Assembly: GCA_964468725.1 (NCBI GenBank)
Contig: CAYXVU010000028.1
Coordinates: 1 to 38,774 of the forward strand
Source of the DNA: CAYXVU01 sp964468725
GTDB lineage: Bacteria; Acidobacteriota; Blastocatellia; UBA7656
Direction: 5' to 3'
DNA length: 38,774 nt
Shown here: one piece after another, positions 16,616-24,906 of the stretch
How positions within the stretch are numbered: position 1 is the first letter of the stretch
Layout: the number at the start of each line of letters is the position of its first letter
Made by a program: the position numbers and the translations under genes
The notes under the pieces: generated by a model
The model's database searches: none
Told to the model about the DNA's origin: nothing
Seen by the model: the letters and a program-made list of their open reading frames with translations, nothing else

Positions 16616-17581
16616 TTAGGCATAGACACCGCCGAGCGCGTCTTCGGGTTTGCCGTCAGGCTGGCTTTGCGCCCAACTCTGCTCTTCGTCCAGTAAGTCC
16701 TCCACCCGCCGATTGATCTCTTCAATCTCTTCGAGGTTGGCGATTTGGTGGTCAATCAGATGGCGCTCAAAATAGGCAATCGGGTCATGTCGTTGCCATT
16801 GCTCAAGCAACTCTTTGGCGACATATGATTGATTGTCGTGCGCCGCATGCCCGCGCATGCGAAAGGTCTTGGCCTCAATGAAGGTAGGGCCTCCGCCGTT
16901 ACGGGCGCGATCAATTGCACGTTTGGCAGAGTGATAGACCGCCAGCACATCATTGCCGTCAACGATTTCGGTCGGCAGGCCGTAGGCTTTCGCGCGGTCG
17001 GCCAGATTCAAAATGCGCATCTGCTTGGAGGTTGGCGTCGAATAGGCATAGCCATTGCTTTCGCCGATGATGATCAGTGGTAGGTTCTGTACAGCGGCGA
17101 AGTTCGCCGCTTCGTGAAACATCCCCGTACTGGTTGCGCCGTCGCCGATGTAGACCATGCCAACGGTCGCTTTCTTTTGCATGCGCGCCGCCAGCACTAC
17201 GCCATTCATTACCCCGACGAGCGTGCCAAGCGGGCTGATCGTGCCGATAAACCCGCGCCCCAGATCGGTCAAGTGAATGTTTTGATCACGCCCACGATTC
17301 GGGCTCGATGCGCGCGCCAGATAAGAAGAGAAGACTTCGCGCGGTTTGGCGTCCATCACCATTATCGCGCCCATATCGCGGGTCAGCGGCGAAAGGATGT
17401 CGTGATGATTCTTGTCGAGCGCGTATGCCGAACCGACTGCCGTTGCTTCCTGTCCGAGCGAGCGAAACAATCCGCCTTTGATCTTGCCTTGCTTGAGGAG
17501 ATTCTCCAGTCGTTCTTCCAACGCGCGGGTTAGGCGCATGAAGTAGAGCAATTCGAGCTGTTGAGATTTCGTGAGTTCCAT
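16616..17581 (-). CDS. 2-oxoacid dehydrogenase E1 alpha subunit
   Basis: Alpha subunit of E1, carrying the thiamine diphosphate site. The cofactor motif is GDGATSTGMFHEAANFAA followed after the usual spacing by the N of GESNGYAY. GRDQNIHL and GTISPLGT match the family. Length from the ATG at 17581 is 321 aa. An in-frame GTG at 17602 would add MTDNGQF; neither start has a good ribosome site, and the spacer here is built of repeated TTGTCCGT words, so I favour the ATG. The gene sits between lpd and E1 beta in one orientation, consistent with one transcription unit ending at the terminator near 13440. Confidence 0.93.
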   Translation of the reverse strand: MELTKSQQLELLYFMRLTRALEERLENLLKQGKIKGGLFRSLGQEATAVGSAYALDKNHHDILSPLTRDMGAIMVMDAKPREVFSSYLARASSPNRGRDQNIHLTDLGRGFIGTISPLGTLVGVMNGVVLAARMQKKATVGMVYIGDGATSTGMFHEAANFAAVQNLPLIIIGESNGYAYSTPTSKQMRILNLADRAKAYGLPTEIVDGNDVLAVYHSAKRAIDRARNGGGPTFIEAKTFRMRGHAAHDNQSYVAKELLEQWQRHDPIAYFERHLIDHQIANLEEIEEINRRVEDLLDEEQSWAQSQPDGKPEDALGGVYA

Positions 17582-17585
17582 GAAC

Positions 17586-17668
17586 TGTCCGTTGTCCGTC
17601 ACCCCTTGTCCGTCGCCAGTTGCCCGTTGTCAAGTTGTGAAAGACAGACAACAGACGAGGGGCAACGG
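17586..17668. repeat. Low-complexity TTGTCCGT-type spacer repeats
   Basis: Between lpd and E1 alpha the words TGTCCGTTGTCCGTC (17586-17600), TTGTCCGTC (17607-17615) and TTGCCCGTTGTC (17620-17631) follow one another. An inverted counterpart (AGACAACAGACGAGGGGCAA) lies at 17646-17665. Similar degenerate intergenic tracts are seen in several environmental bacterial genomes; function unknown. The two orientations could form a hairpin between the two genes. Confidence 0.55.
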
Positions 17669-17676
17669 ATAGGCGA

Positions 17677-19077
17677 CTAGACATGTATGACCATACCGTG
17701 CGCGTCTTCGGCGGCTTCGTGCATGACTTCCGAAACGGTCGGATGCGCGTGCATTGTGTGAATCAAATCTTCGACGGTTGCTTCCAACTGCAAGGCGATC
17801 CCCGCTTCGGCGATCAACTCGGTGGCGTGCGGGCCGATGATATGCATGCCTAAAAATTCGTCATACTTGGCATCCCGAATGACTTTCACCAGTCCTTCAG
17901 TCGCGCCGAGTATCTGCGCTTTGGCAATCACTGGAATCGGGAAGCGACCGACCTTGACCTCATAGCCGCGCTCTCTGGCTTTCGCTTCGGTCAGCCCGCA
18001 ACTGGCGACTTCCGGCTGGCAGTAGGTACAGCTTGGCACGCGGTCATAGTTGATTGGCTGCGTCGGTTTGCCTGCGATAGTTTCGACGGCCAGAATGCCT
18101 TCAGCCGAAGCGACGTGCGCTAGCCACGGCGTCGGCACAACATCCCCGATGGCATAGATACCCGGCTCGGCGGTTCGCATGTAGGGGTCAACCTTAATGT
18201 AGCCGCGTTCCAGTTCAACGCGCGTGTTTTCCAGTCTCAACCCGTCTGTAAAAGCGCGCCGCCCGACGGCAACGAGAAATTTTTCGGCGGTGAATTGGCG
18301 ATCCTCTTCGCCGACGCGCGCCGTAACTGTGACCTGTCCGTTTTCGACGACGGCTCGTTGAAAACTCGCGCTGGTGAAGGCTTTGATGCCCTGCTTCTTA
18401 AACGACTTGCCGAGTTCGGCGCTAATCTCGTCGTCTTCGATGGGCAAGAGTCGCGGCAGCAGCTCGATGATCGTCGTATCGGTTCCGAAGCGCGCAAACA
18501 GAGACGCAAATTCGACGCCGACCGCGCCCGCGCCGAGTACGATCAACGATTTGGGAACCTCTTGAAGGTCTAACAACTCATCGCTGGTGATGATATGTTG
18601 GCCGTCAATCTCCAGACCGGGCAGCGAACGCGGCACCGAGCCTGTTGCAATGACGACATGATTGGTAGTGATGTGTTGAGTGGTTTCGTCAGCAGCGGTA
18701 ACCGTTATCTGTTTTGCGGTGACGAAGTGCGCCGTTCCTTTGAAGACCTGAATCTTGTTCTTCTTCATCAAGAATTCGACGCCTTTTGCCAGTTTGAGTA
18801 CTACTTTGCTCTTATTCTTCTGCGCTTGCAGGAAGTCGAGGGAGACGCCGCTGGTGGTGACGCCGATGCTGGCCGCGTGTTTGATCTCATCATAAACGTC
18901 TGCGGTGTGCAGCAACGCTTTGGTTGGGATGCAGCCGCGCAACAAGCAAGTGCCGCCGAGATTCTTATCTTTTTCAACGATTGCGGTTCGCAATCCGAGT
19001 TGCGCCGCGCGGATCGCCGCGACATACCCGCCGGGACCGGCTCCAATCACGACGACATCAAAAGTTTCGTTTGCCAA
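17677..19077 (-). CDS. lpdA: Dihydrolipoyl dehydrogenase (E3)
   Basis: FAD enzyme that reoxidises the dihydrolipoyl arm of E2 and reduces NAD+. Features: an N-terminal FAD-binding motif GAGPGGYVAA (12-21), the redox disulfide C44/C49 in GGTCLLRGCIPTK, a second dinucleotide fold (LGAGAVGVEFASL), the A-I-G-D FAD motif, and the C-terminal H-A-H-P-T-V-S-E with the active-site His-Glu pair. Length (466 aa) is normal. The start codon is TTG, fixed by a consensus AGGAGG six or so bases upstream; no ATG or GTG fits this ribosome site. It is the first gene of the lpd-E1 alpha-E1 beta-E2 unit. Confidence 0.96.
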   Translation of the reverse strand: MANETFDVVVIGAGPGGYVAAIRAAQLGLRTAIVEKDKNLGGTCLLRGCIPTKALLHTADVYDEIKHAASIGVTTSGVSLDFLQAQKNKSKVVLKLAKGVEFLMKKNKIQVFKGTAHFVTAKQITVTAADETTQHITTNHVVIATGSVPRSLPGLEIDGQHIITSDELLDLQEVPKSLIVLGAGAVGVEFASLFARFGTDTTIIELLPRLLPIEDDEISAELGKSFKKQGIKAFTSASFQRAVVENGQVTVTARVGEEDRQFTAEKFLVAVGRRAFTDGLRLENTRVELERGYIKVDPYMRTAEPGIYAIGDVVPTPWLAHVASAEGILAVETIAGKPTQPINYDRVPSCTYCQPEVASCGLTEAKARERGYEVKVGRFPIPVIAKAQILGATEGLVKVIRDAKYDEFLGMHIIGPHATELIAEAGIALQLEATVEDLIHTMHAHPTVSEVMHEAAEDAHGMVIHV

Positions 19078-19421
19078 TGCACTCCTCCTATTCCGTTGCC
19101 AGCTCTCTTGCTCAAATCATGGTAATAACCGGCGTCTGTCGCTTGGTCAATGGCAAGGCTCATCTTCTCAGCCCGCACAGCAACCATTTCGGCTGGCACA
19201 AAGACTGAGCATCTTAGCAACTGGTTTGTTGAGGTATCAAGCTGGACGGATGGCGAGCCTGCCGCCCGAACCCCTGCTTAGTTTCAGGCAGTTCTCGACT
19301 TGCTTGGATGGGAGTAAGGAGATTGAGCATGGATGAACTCCGGTCGAGAGGGCGGACAGAAGGCAGAAGCAAGGGTTCATCAATATCCGTCGTCTCTGTT
19401 GCCGCCGGGTTCGATTTTTTT
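19078..19421. other. Spacer upstream of lpd
   Basis: About 344 bases. It should contain the promoter of the lpd-E1-E2 unit. A 35-codon rightward frame at 19329-19436 has a perfect AAGGAG ribosome site but a low-complexity translation (MDELRSRGRTEGRSKGSS) and runs into the 3' end of the DUF3810 gene; I do not call it. A run of eight T on the plus strand at about 19415-19422 has no hairpin on the correct side. Confidence 0.4.
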
Positions 19422-20513
19422 TCAACTCGCCGGTAGCATCTCTATGCGTGTGCCGACAATCAGGTTTACCAATAATCCATAACTGCGCGTACCTTCCTGC
19501 ACGCGATTGGCTTTCAAAAAACGGTCATACATCGCCCACTGCAAGCGATTGAGCAGAGCGCTCTGACGGCGTTGCAGGCGTTCATCAATGGCGCGCAGAT
19601 CGTCCAGCACTTCGGGCGCGGGCTTCGGCGGCGGCTCAGTTCGCTCATTTGCTTCGCCCTCTGCGGAGTTGTTAGCAACTGGCCAAGGCGAATGCTGAAT
19701 CAACAAAAGCCAGCCGGAATACTGCAACGCCGGATGGTCAGAGCCAATCAGGGCAAGCGCTCCGATAAAACTGGCTTCCGCTTCATTGGCATACCCGGCA
19801 AGGTGCGCCCATTCGTGCGCCAGCAGATAAGGCTTTTCAAAAAACAGAGCCTCCTTGTCGAGTACGACTTCTTGCGCGAACGGGTTGATGAATCCTGCGA
19901 TGCTGGTAGCGCCGAGATAAAAATCGAAGATCGTCGTTTTCGGAATGGCGAGCGTGATGTTGCGACGATGACCAAAATGCGCGAGCGTCGCTCCGAATGA
20001 CTGATGCAACTGGTTGCGCCAGGTCGGCTCATCCGGCCAATCGGTTGTCCGCGCCGCTTGATAAGCAAGGTTGACGCGTTCGACGGCGAGGCGGCGAAAC
20101 TCTTTGAGAGCGTCATCGGTCACGCGCTGCGCGTCATAATCCAGTTTGGTTGTGAGCGGCTGACGTTGATAGTTGAATCCCCATAACGAAAGAAAGAGCA
20201 AATAAGCAATGGCTGCCATCGCCAACGTATTGATTGCCAGCTTGCCCGCCTGACGCCAACGTCGCCCGCGCTCTGTGCGTTTGAGGGCGAAGACCCACCA
20301 CGCAGGAAGGCAAAGAATCAGAGTCAGCAGAAGCGCATCGGTGCAGGCAAACGGTGCAATGTTCGATACCGGCGTCAGCCCCGCTTGCACCGAGGGATAG
20401 AGGCCATTGGCGTAATATCGCTCTGCCCAACTTGCGGGGAGGGGAATGAAGGCCGCAAGCAGAGCAAGACCAAACAGACTCGTCTTGATGATGGTCGAAC
20501 GCGCTAGCTTCAT
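19422..20513 (-). CDS. DUF3810 family membrane protein with HExxH motif
   Basis: A 363-aa protein of the DUF3810 type, whose function is not established. Three membrane segments are predicted by eye: about 10-28, 57-76 and 93-112. The C-terminal part lies outside the membrane and carries a zinc-peptidase-like motif, LLAHEWAHLAGYANEAEA (H233, E234, H237, with E244/E246 as possible third ligands), so it may be a membrane-bound metalloprotease. Upstream segments Y-L-G-A-T-S-I-A-G-F and P-F-A-Q-E-V-V-L-D match the family pattern as I know it. The tail from about residue 290 is Pro/Glu-rich and then helical. The gene is divergent from GH97 with a 233-base shared upstream region. Substrate unknown. 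Confidence 0.8.
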   Translation of the reverse strand: MKLARSTIIKTSLFGLALLAAFIPLPASWAERYYANGLYPSVQAGLTPVSNIAPFACTDALLLTLILCLPAWWVFALKRTERGRRWRQAGKLAINTLAMAAIAYLLFLSLWGFNYQRQPLTTKLDYDAQRVTDDALKEFRRLAVERVNLAYQAARTTDWPDEPTWRNQLHQSFGATLAHFGHRRNITLAIPKTTIFDFYLGATSIAGFINPFAQEVVLDKEALFFEKPYLLAHEWAHLAGYANEAEASFIGALALIGSDHPALQYSGWLLLIQHSPWPVANNSAEGEANERTEPPPKPAPEVLDDLRAIDERLQRRQSALLNRLQWAMYDRFLKANRVQEGTRSYGLLVNLIVGTRIEMLPAS

Positions 20514-20746
20514 GCCTCATCAGTTTATGAAAAATCGGACTGCGTGTCACAGCGATGCGGCTTGCCTTGCGGTAGCAGCATACACGAAGCGCAGTCGTAA
20601 ACGGTATCGAAATACGGAGGAGCGAACCCGCTGTGCCGAAGCACCTGGTTGCCGCTGATGGTTTGAATTTCGTTTCGGCAGTCAGTAGCATAACGACGCC
20701 TTAGGTCAGCGCAATATAGGTTATTAGCCTGCTGGAGCAAAGCAAC
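20514..20746. promoter_or_regulatory. Divergent promoter region (DUF3810 / GH97)
   Basis: 233 bases between divergent genes, so both promoters must lie here. A possible rightward sigma-70-like pair is TTGAAT (about 20662) and TAGCAT with about 17-base spacing; this is weak evidence. No operator palindrome is obvious. Confidence 0.3.
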
Positions 20747-22933
20747 ATGAAAAGAGGTGGGGTGAGCATCAAGCTCCTATTCGTATTCGTAGGACTCTTC
20801 AGCGTCGCAGCGTCAGCCCAACAGATTCAATCGCCCAATGGTAAACTCGCCCTTACCTTTGCTTTGACCCGCGCGGGTGAACCGACCTATCAACTCGCTT
20901 TCGGGGGCAAAACGGTGATCGGTAACAGTCGGCTTGGTGTGCTTTTGAAAGATCAAAAGGCTCTCGTCGATGGTTTCACGGTGGTGAACGCGAGCCCTGT
21001 TGAGCGTGACGAAACGTGGGAGCCGGTGTGGGGAGAAGTCAAACAGATTCGCAATCACTACAAAGAACTGGCCGTACTGCTGCGAGAAACCTCCGCCAAC
21101 CCGCGCCGCTTGATTCTGCGCTTCCGTCTCTTTGATGACGGCTTAGGGTTTCGTTACGAATTCCCCGAGCAATCCGGGTTGCGGTCATTCATTTTGACGG
21201 ATGAGAAGACCGAATTTACTGTGACTGGCGATCATCAAACCTTTTGGATCCCTGGCGACTATGACAGCAACGAATATGCTTATCAAACAACCCGCCTCAG
21301 CAGCATCAATGCGCGCCTCGGCGAAGCGGCTAACGACATCGCCGTCAAATCCATCATTGCCGCCAATGCCGTGCAGACCCCTTTGATGATGAAGACAGCG
21401 GATGGTTTATATATCAACATTCATGAAGCGGCGTTAATCAACTATCCCGCCATGAATCTGCTGGTCAACCAACAAACCTTCTCCCTTACGTCGCAGTTGG
21501 TTCCCGACGCGGTGGGCAATAAAGCCTATCTGCAAACGCCTGCGAAGACGCCTTGGCGCACGATCATCGTCAGTGACCGGGCAGCCGATATTTTAGCTTC
21601 CAAACTGATCTTGAATCTGAACGAGCCATCAACCATTTCAGATGCCAGTTGGATCAAGCCGCAAAAGTACATCGGCATCTGGTGGGGCATGCACATTGGC
21701 AAATACAGTTGGAATTATGCCGATGTCGGCAATCTCAAACTGGCGACGACCGATTGGGCGCGTCTGACGCCCAACGGCAAGCACGGTGCGACGACAAACA
21801 ATACGAAACGCTACATTGATTTTGCTGCGCGTCACGGATTTGATGGCGTGTTGGTCGAAGGTTGGAATGTCGGGTGGGAGGATTGGTTCGGATTATGGAA
21901 AGAGGAGGTGTTCGATTTCCTTACTCCCTATCCCGATTTCGATGTCGAAGGGTTGCAACGCTACGCGGCGGAAAGAGGCGTGAAGCTCATCATGCACCAT
22001 GAGACATCATCTTCGGTCACCAATTATGAACGCCGTATGGATGAAGCCTTCCGATTCATGAAGCGATACGGTTACGACACGGTCAAGACCGGTTACGTTG
22101 GCAAAATCATTCCGCGCGGCGAACATCACGATGGCCAATGGATGGTCAATCACTATGGGCGCGTCGCCGAGAAGACGGCGCATTACCGGATTATGCTGAA
22201 CGCGCACGAGCCGGTGCGCCCGACCGGATTGCATCGCACCTATCCAAACTGGTTGGCTTGCGAAGCCGCGCGCGGCAACGAATTTAATTCGGGCTGGTCG
22301 CCAACGGGCAATTCTCCTGAACACGAAACGATTCTGCCCTTCACCCGTTTGATCGGGGGGCCGATGGATTACACGCCGGGAATCTTTCAGATCAAGTTCG
22401 AAGAGTTCGCACCTGACAAGCAAGGTCAAATTCGCAGCACCGTGCGTTCGACCCTCGCTAAACAGTTAGCTTTGTACGTGACCATGTACAGCCCGTTACA
22501 GATGGCTGCCGACCTGCCGGAAAACTATGAGCGCCGTCTGGACGCCTTTCAGTTCATCAAAGATGTGGCGGTTGATTGGGATGATACAAAGATCATTGCA
22601 GCCGAGCCGGGTGATTACCTGACTATCGCTCGAAAAGCGAAGAACCGGGAAGAGTGGTTCATCGGAGCCATCACCGACGAGCAAGCCCGCAAAGCGACCA
22701 TCCCGCTGCGCTTTCTCTCGCCGCAACGATGGTACGTGGCAACGCTCTACACGGATGCGGCGGGCGCACATTGGCAGAGCAACCCGATGGTCTATCAGAT
22801 TCAGAAGGTATTGGTCAGCGAGCAGACCGTCTTGCAGATCGAATTGGCAGCGGGCGGCGGCGCGGCCATCAGCCTGCGACCGGCCTCCGCCTCCGACCGG
22901 GAAACGGTGAAGCCCTATTCAGGCTCACGCTGA
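20747..22933 (+). CDS. GH97 alpha-glucosidase, SusB-type (inverting)
   Basis: Exported glycoside hydrolase that should release glucose from alpha-linked glucans. A signal peptide (IKLLFVFVGLFSVAASAQQ) is followed by an N-terminal beta-sandwich, a TIM barrel and a C-terminal beta domain, in the usual GH97 order and length (728 aa). Key residues: E419 (HHETSS), E488 (NAHEPVRPTG), E506 and E512 (CEAARGNEF). Their spacings (69, 18 and 6) equal those of E439, E508, E526 and E532 of Bacteroides SusB as I recall them. Those residues are the base glutamates, a calcium ligand and the general acid, so this is the inverting subgroup. E371 is in VEGWNVGWEDW. Periplasmic location is inferred. The 3' end abuts a degenerate fragment (22906-23129), and the last 15 or so residues may not be ancestral. 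Confidence 0.94.
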   Translation: MKRGGVSIKLLFVFVGLFSVAASAQQIQSPNGKLALTFALTRAGEPTYQLAFGGKTVIGNSRLGVLLKDQKALVDGFTVVNASPVERDETWEPVWGEVKQIRNHYKELAVLLRETSANPRRLILRFRLFDDGLGFRYEFPEQSGLRSFILTDEKTEFTVTGDHQTFWIPGDYDSNEYAYQTTRLSSINARLGEAANDIAVKSIIAANAVQTPLMMKTADGLYINIHEAALINYPAMNLLVNQQTFSLTSQLVPDAVGNKAYLQTPAKTPWRTIIVSDRAADILASKLILNLNEPSTISDASWIKPQKYIGIWWGMHIGKYSWNYADVGNLKLATTDWARLTPNGKHGATTNNTKRYIDFAARHGFDGVLVEGWNVGWEDWFGLWKEEVFDFLTPYPDFDVEGLQRYAAERGVKLIMHHETSSSVTNYERRMDEAFRFMKRYGYDTVKTGYVGKIIPRGEHHDGQWMVNHYGRVAEKTAHYRIMLNAHEPVRPTGLHRTYPNWLACEAARGNEFNSGWSPTGNSPEHETILPFTRLIGGPMDYTPGIFQIKFEEFAPDKQGQIRSTVRSTLAKQLALYVTMYSPLQMAADLPENYERRLDAFQFIKDVAVDWDDTKIIAAEPGDYLTIARKAKNREEWFIGAITDEQARKATIPLRFLSPQRWYVATLYTDAAGAHWQSNPMVYQIQKVLVSEQTVLQIELAAGGGAAISLRPASASDRETVKPYSGSR

Positions 22934-23129
22934 CGGATGTCACCGTTGTGAAAGACGAAACGCAGTGGCTTTTGAGCCGGTGTATGGCAATCAATTCATT
23001 GGTTCTTCGATGCTGCCCGCTTCTCATGGCGATGGCCAAAGGCCGAATTACCTGCTCAACTCGATGTCCGCCGAAGGCGCAACGCTGATTGTCGCATCGA
23101 AACTGGTAAGGTCGGAAAGCGTGGCATGA
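22906..23129 (+). pseudogene. Possible remnant of a surface-protein gene, frameshifted
   Basis: Two rightward frames read like consecutive pieces of one protein. The first, ending near 22962, reads E-A-L-F-R-L-T-L-T-D-V-T-V-V-K-D-E-T. The second, starting at 22962 one base out of phase and ending at the TGA at 23127-23129, reads V-A-F-E-P-V-Y-G-N-Q-F-I-G-S-S, then M-L-P-A-S-H-G-D-G. The composition is typical of a secreted beta protein and not of antisense noise. It overlaps the end of GH97 and, on the other strand, the last 27 codons of the isochorismatase gene. No start codon or ribosome site is visible. I do not know the family. Confidence 0.3.
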
Positions 23130-23578
23130 TGATGCTCACGGATTTGCGCGGCGGTTGCGTGTAGTTTGTTGTCTGTCGTATGCGCATCACCGGCTATCGT
23201 TATGTCATACCCTAAAGCGGCGGCTCGCCGTATGGTGGTGTCTACGCATCCTTCTGTCGCATAGCCGCAGACGATCAACCGGGAGACTCCTAAACGCGAA
23301 AGCAGCTCGGCAAGCTCGGTTCGTAAAAATGAGTCAGGGGTTGATTTGCGAATTCTGTAATCGCCCGATTCAACTCGCAATTGTTGCTCCAACTCCCAAC
23401 CCGACGATCCGAAAGCGAATTGAGCTTCGTGCTGCACGAAGATGACCGGCACCTGACTGTTTCGCGCGCGCGCGGTGAGCGAATTGATCTGCGCGATCAC
23501 GGCATCGGCATCAGCCGGTGGCGGCTCTGTCTCGAAATACCCTCGTTGTACATCAATGATGATGACCGCAGACTTCAT
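23048..23578 (-). CDS. Isochorismatase-like cysteine hydrolase
   Basis: Small alpha/beta hydrolase of the isochorismatase/nicotinamidase superfamily. The catalytic triad is in place: D9 (IIIDVQ), K78 (YRIRKSTPDSF) and C111 (GYATEGCVDTT), with the Gly-rich C-G-Y-A-T-E-G-C cis-peptide region. The family acts on amides, isochorismate or similar small molecules; the substrate cannot be read from sequence. GGAGG lies just upstream of the ATG. Length (176 aa) is normal, but the residues after H-A-T-L-S-D-L overlap a possible pseudogene fragment on the other strand and may be a recent extension. It lies about 30 bases downstream of the next gene and is probably co-transcribed with it. Confidence 0.9.
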   Translation of the reverse strand: MKSAVIIIDVQRGYFETEPPPADADAVIAQINSLTARARNSQVPVIFVQHEAQFAFGSSGWELEQQLRVESGDYRIRKSTPDSFLRTELAELLSRLGVSRLIVCGYATEGCVDTTIRRAAALGYDITIAGDAHTTDNKLHATAAQIREHHHATLSDLTSFDATISVAPSADIELSR

Positions 23579-23608
23579 CGCTCCTCCAACCGAGAAAACC
23601 GCGAGTCT

Positions 23609-24214
23609 TCACTTCTCATCGGGTGAGTCGGCGGGCGGTTGATAGGCCGCAAAGTATGTGATGTCGGCAGCGGTTTGATCGAGTACATCGCGCAGGTCGC
23701 CGCCCGCTGCTCCGGCTTTGATGACGCTTGCGGCTATTTGGGCATCAACGATGCCGAGACCCCAAAAGGCGCGTCCCGGATCGCCGAAACTCATATCGAG
23801 CGCTTCGTCATCACGCAACCAGAAATCAATGGCGATGTGATTCTCGAATTTGAGTAACATACGGCTTTCCGAACCTTCCATTTCACCCACCATTTTCGTG
23901 AAGTACTCAATGGCAAAGTCACTGAACGGCGCAGCCAGTTCATAGCGATACTCATCGCTCCAGAAGTGCGGGCCAGCAGAGTAATAATAAACCTCTGCGG
24001 GACGCGCGCCGGGGCGGTGGCGTTCGACGAGAAAGCAGCGATCACACCAGCCTATCGAATCAGTCATAGGCCCATGCGGCGGATAACAACTTGTGTGCCC
24101 CCACTCTCTACAGATATGGCATGTGCCGCAGTAACCGAGAGGGATGATCGTATCGGGTCGGCGCCCGAATCTGCTCCAGGTGTCGCAATAGCATGAATAC
24201 TTTATTCTAATCAT
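23609..24214 (-). CDS. Cys-rich hypothetical protein (201 aa), probable zinc binder
   Basis: I do not recognise this family. The N-terminal third is rich in Cys and His in metal-site spacing: C-Y-C near residue 8, C-G-T-C-H-I-C (C-x2-C-x2-C) around 29-35, then H-T-S-C, and W-C-D-R-C around 60. The rest is an acidic alpha/beta domain with aromatic stretches (YYYSAGPHFWSDEYRYE, FGDPGRAFWGLG) and ends with a disordered PPADSPDEK tail. I chose the ATG at 24214; a TTG at 24238, seven bases after the methyltransferase stop, is in frame and would add MSRRDSIT. It is packed between the methyltransferase and the cysteine hydrolase, suggesting an operon of three. Confidence 0.7.
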   Translation of the reverse strand: MIRIKYSCYCDTWSRFGRRPDTIIPLGYCGTCHICREWGHTSCYPPHGPMTDSIGWCDRCFLVERHRPGARPAEVYYYSAGPHFWSDEYRYELAAPFSDFAIEYFTKMVGEMEGSESRMLLKFENHIAIDFWLRDDEALDMSFGDPGRAFWGLGIVDAQIAASVIKAGAAGGDLRDVLDQTAADITYFAAYQPPADSPDEK

Positions 24215-24244
24215 CGTAATCGAGTCTCGCCTGCTCAATCGGCT

Positions 24245-24850
24245 TTACCCATAACTGGCAAACATCATCAAATCGCCGCGCGCCAAAACTGGCCGAATCT
24301 CCTGCAACCCGGCTGCTCGCAAAGCGGCCTCTTGTGCGCTCGCCGTCAAAAGCCCTTCGTTCGCTTGACGAGCTTTGCTGATTTTATCCGCAACGAGCAC
24401 GAGGCCTCCCGTTTTCACAACGCATCGAATCTCTTGGTATAGCCTCTTGAGCCGCTCGGCTTGCCGCACTTGATGAAGCGCTTGCAACGAGAGGACAGCA
24501 TCAAAAGGTACGGGCAGCCCTTGCCACCACTGCTCATCAGAAAAACTTCGTTGATGAAAAAATACCGTTTCTCCAAATGGCAGCAAGCGGGTGCGACTCA
24601 GACGCAGCATATAGGGTGAGAAGTCGAAGAGGTGATAGGCTCTGATGGCGCACCGTTGCAGCAGGTGTTCGGCCAGAAAACCCGGCCCGCTTCCCAATTC
24701 GAGAATCGTTGGTTGCGAAAGGGCGGCAATCTCGGCAGCAAACGCTTCGAAAAATTGCAGGCGAAATGGCCTTCTGGCATTCGCATTCTCCGCCCACTCT
24801 TCTACTTCCTTCGGGTTGCTGTAATCGCGCCGCTTGGTTAGGTCATGCAT
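24245..24850 (-). CDS. Class I SAM-dependent methyltransferase
   Basis: 201-aa Rossmann-fold methyltransferase. SAM motif I is ILELGSGPGFLAEHLL (about 49-64); the acidic motif II is H-L-F-D-F-S-P-Y-M; a motif-IV-like A-V-L-S-L-Q-A-L-H-Q-V follows; then V-K-T-G-G-L-V-L-V-A-D-K. This is the layout of small-molecule (UbiE/Tam-like) enzymes. The substrate is unknown. AAGAAGG lies about six bases before the ATG. First gene of a likely three-gene unit with the Cys-rich protein and the cysteine hydrolase. Confidence 0.9.
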   Translation of the reverse strand: MHDLTKRRDYSNPKEVEEWAENANARRPFRLQFFEAFAAEIAALSQPTILELGSGPGFLAEHLLQRCAIRAYHLFDFSPYMLRLSRTRLLPFGETVFFHQRSFSDEQWWQGLPVPFDAVLSLQALHQVRQAERLKRLYQEIRCVVKTGGLVLVADKISKARQANEGLLTASAQEAALRAAGLQEIRPVLARGDLMMFASYG

Positions 24851-24906
24851 AGCAGCCTTCTTTCAACTCATCGGCGCACAGACCTGTGTGCGCCTCTTTT
24901 GGCGCG

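Noticed and set aside
19329..19436. 35-codon frame with a perfect AAGGAG ribosome site
   Set aside because: The translation is Arg/Ser/Gly-rich noise and overlaps the end of the convergent DUF3810 gene. Site alone is not enough.
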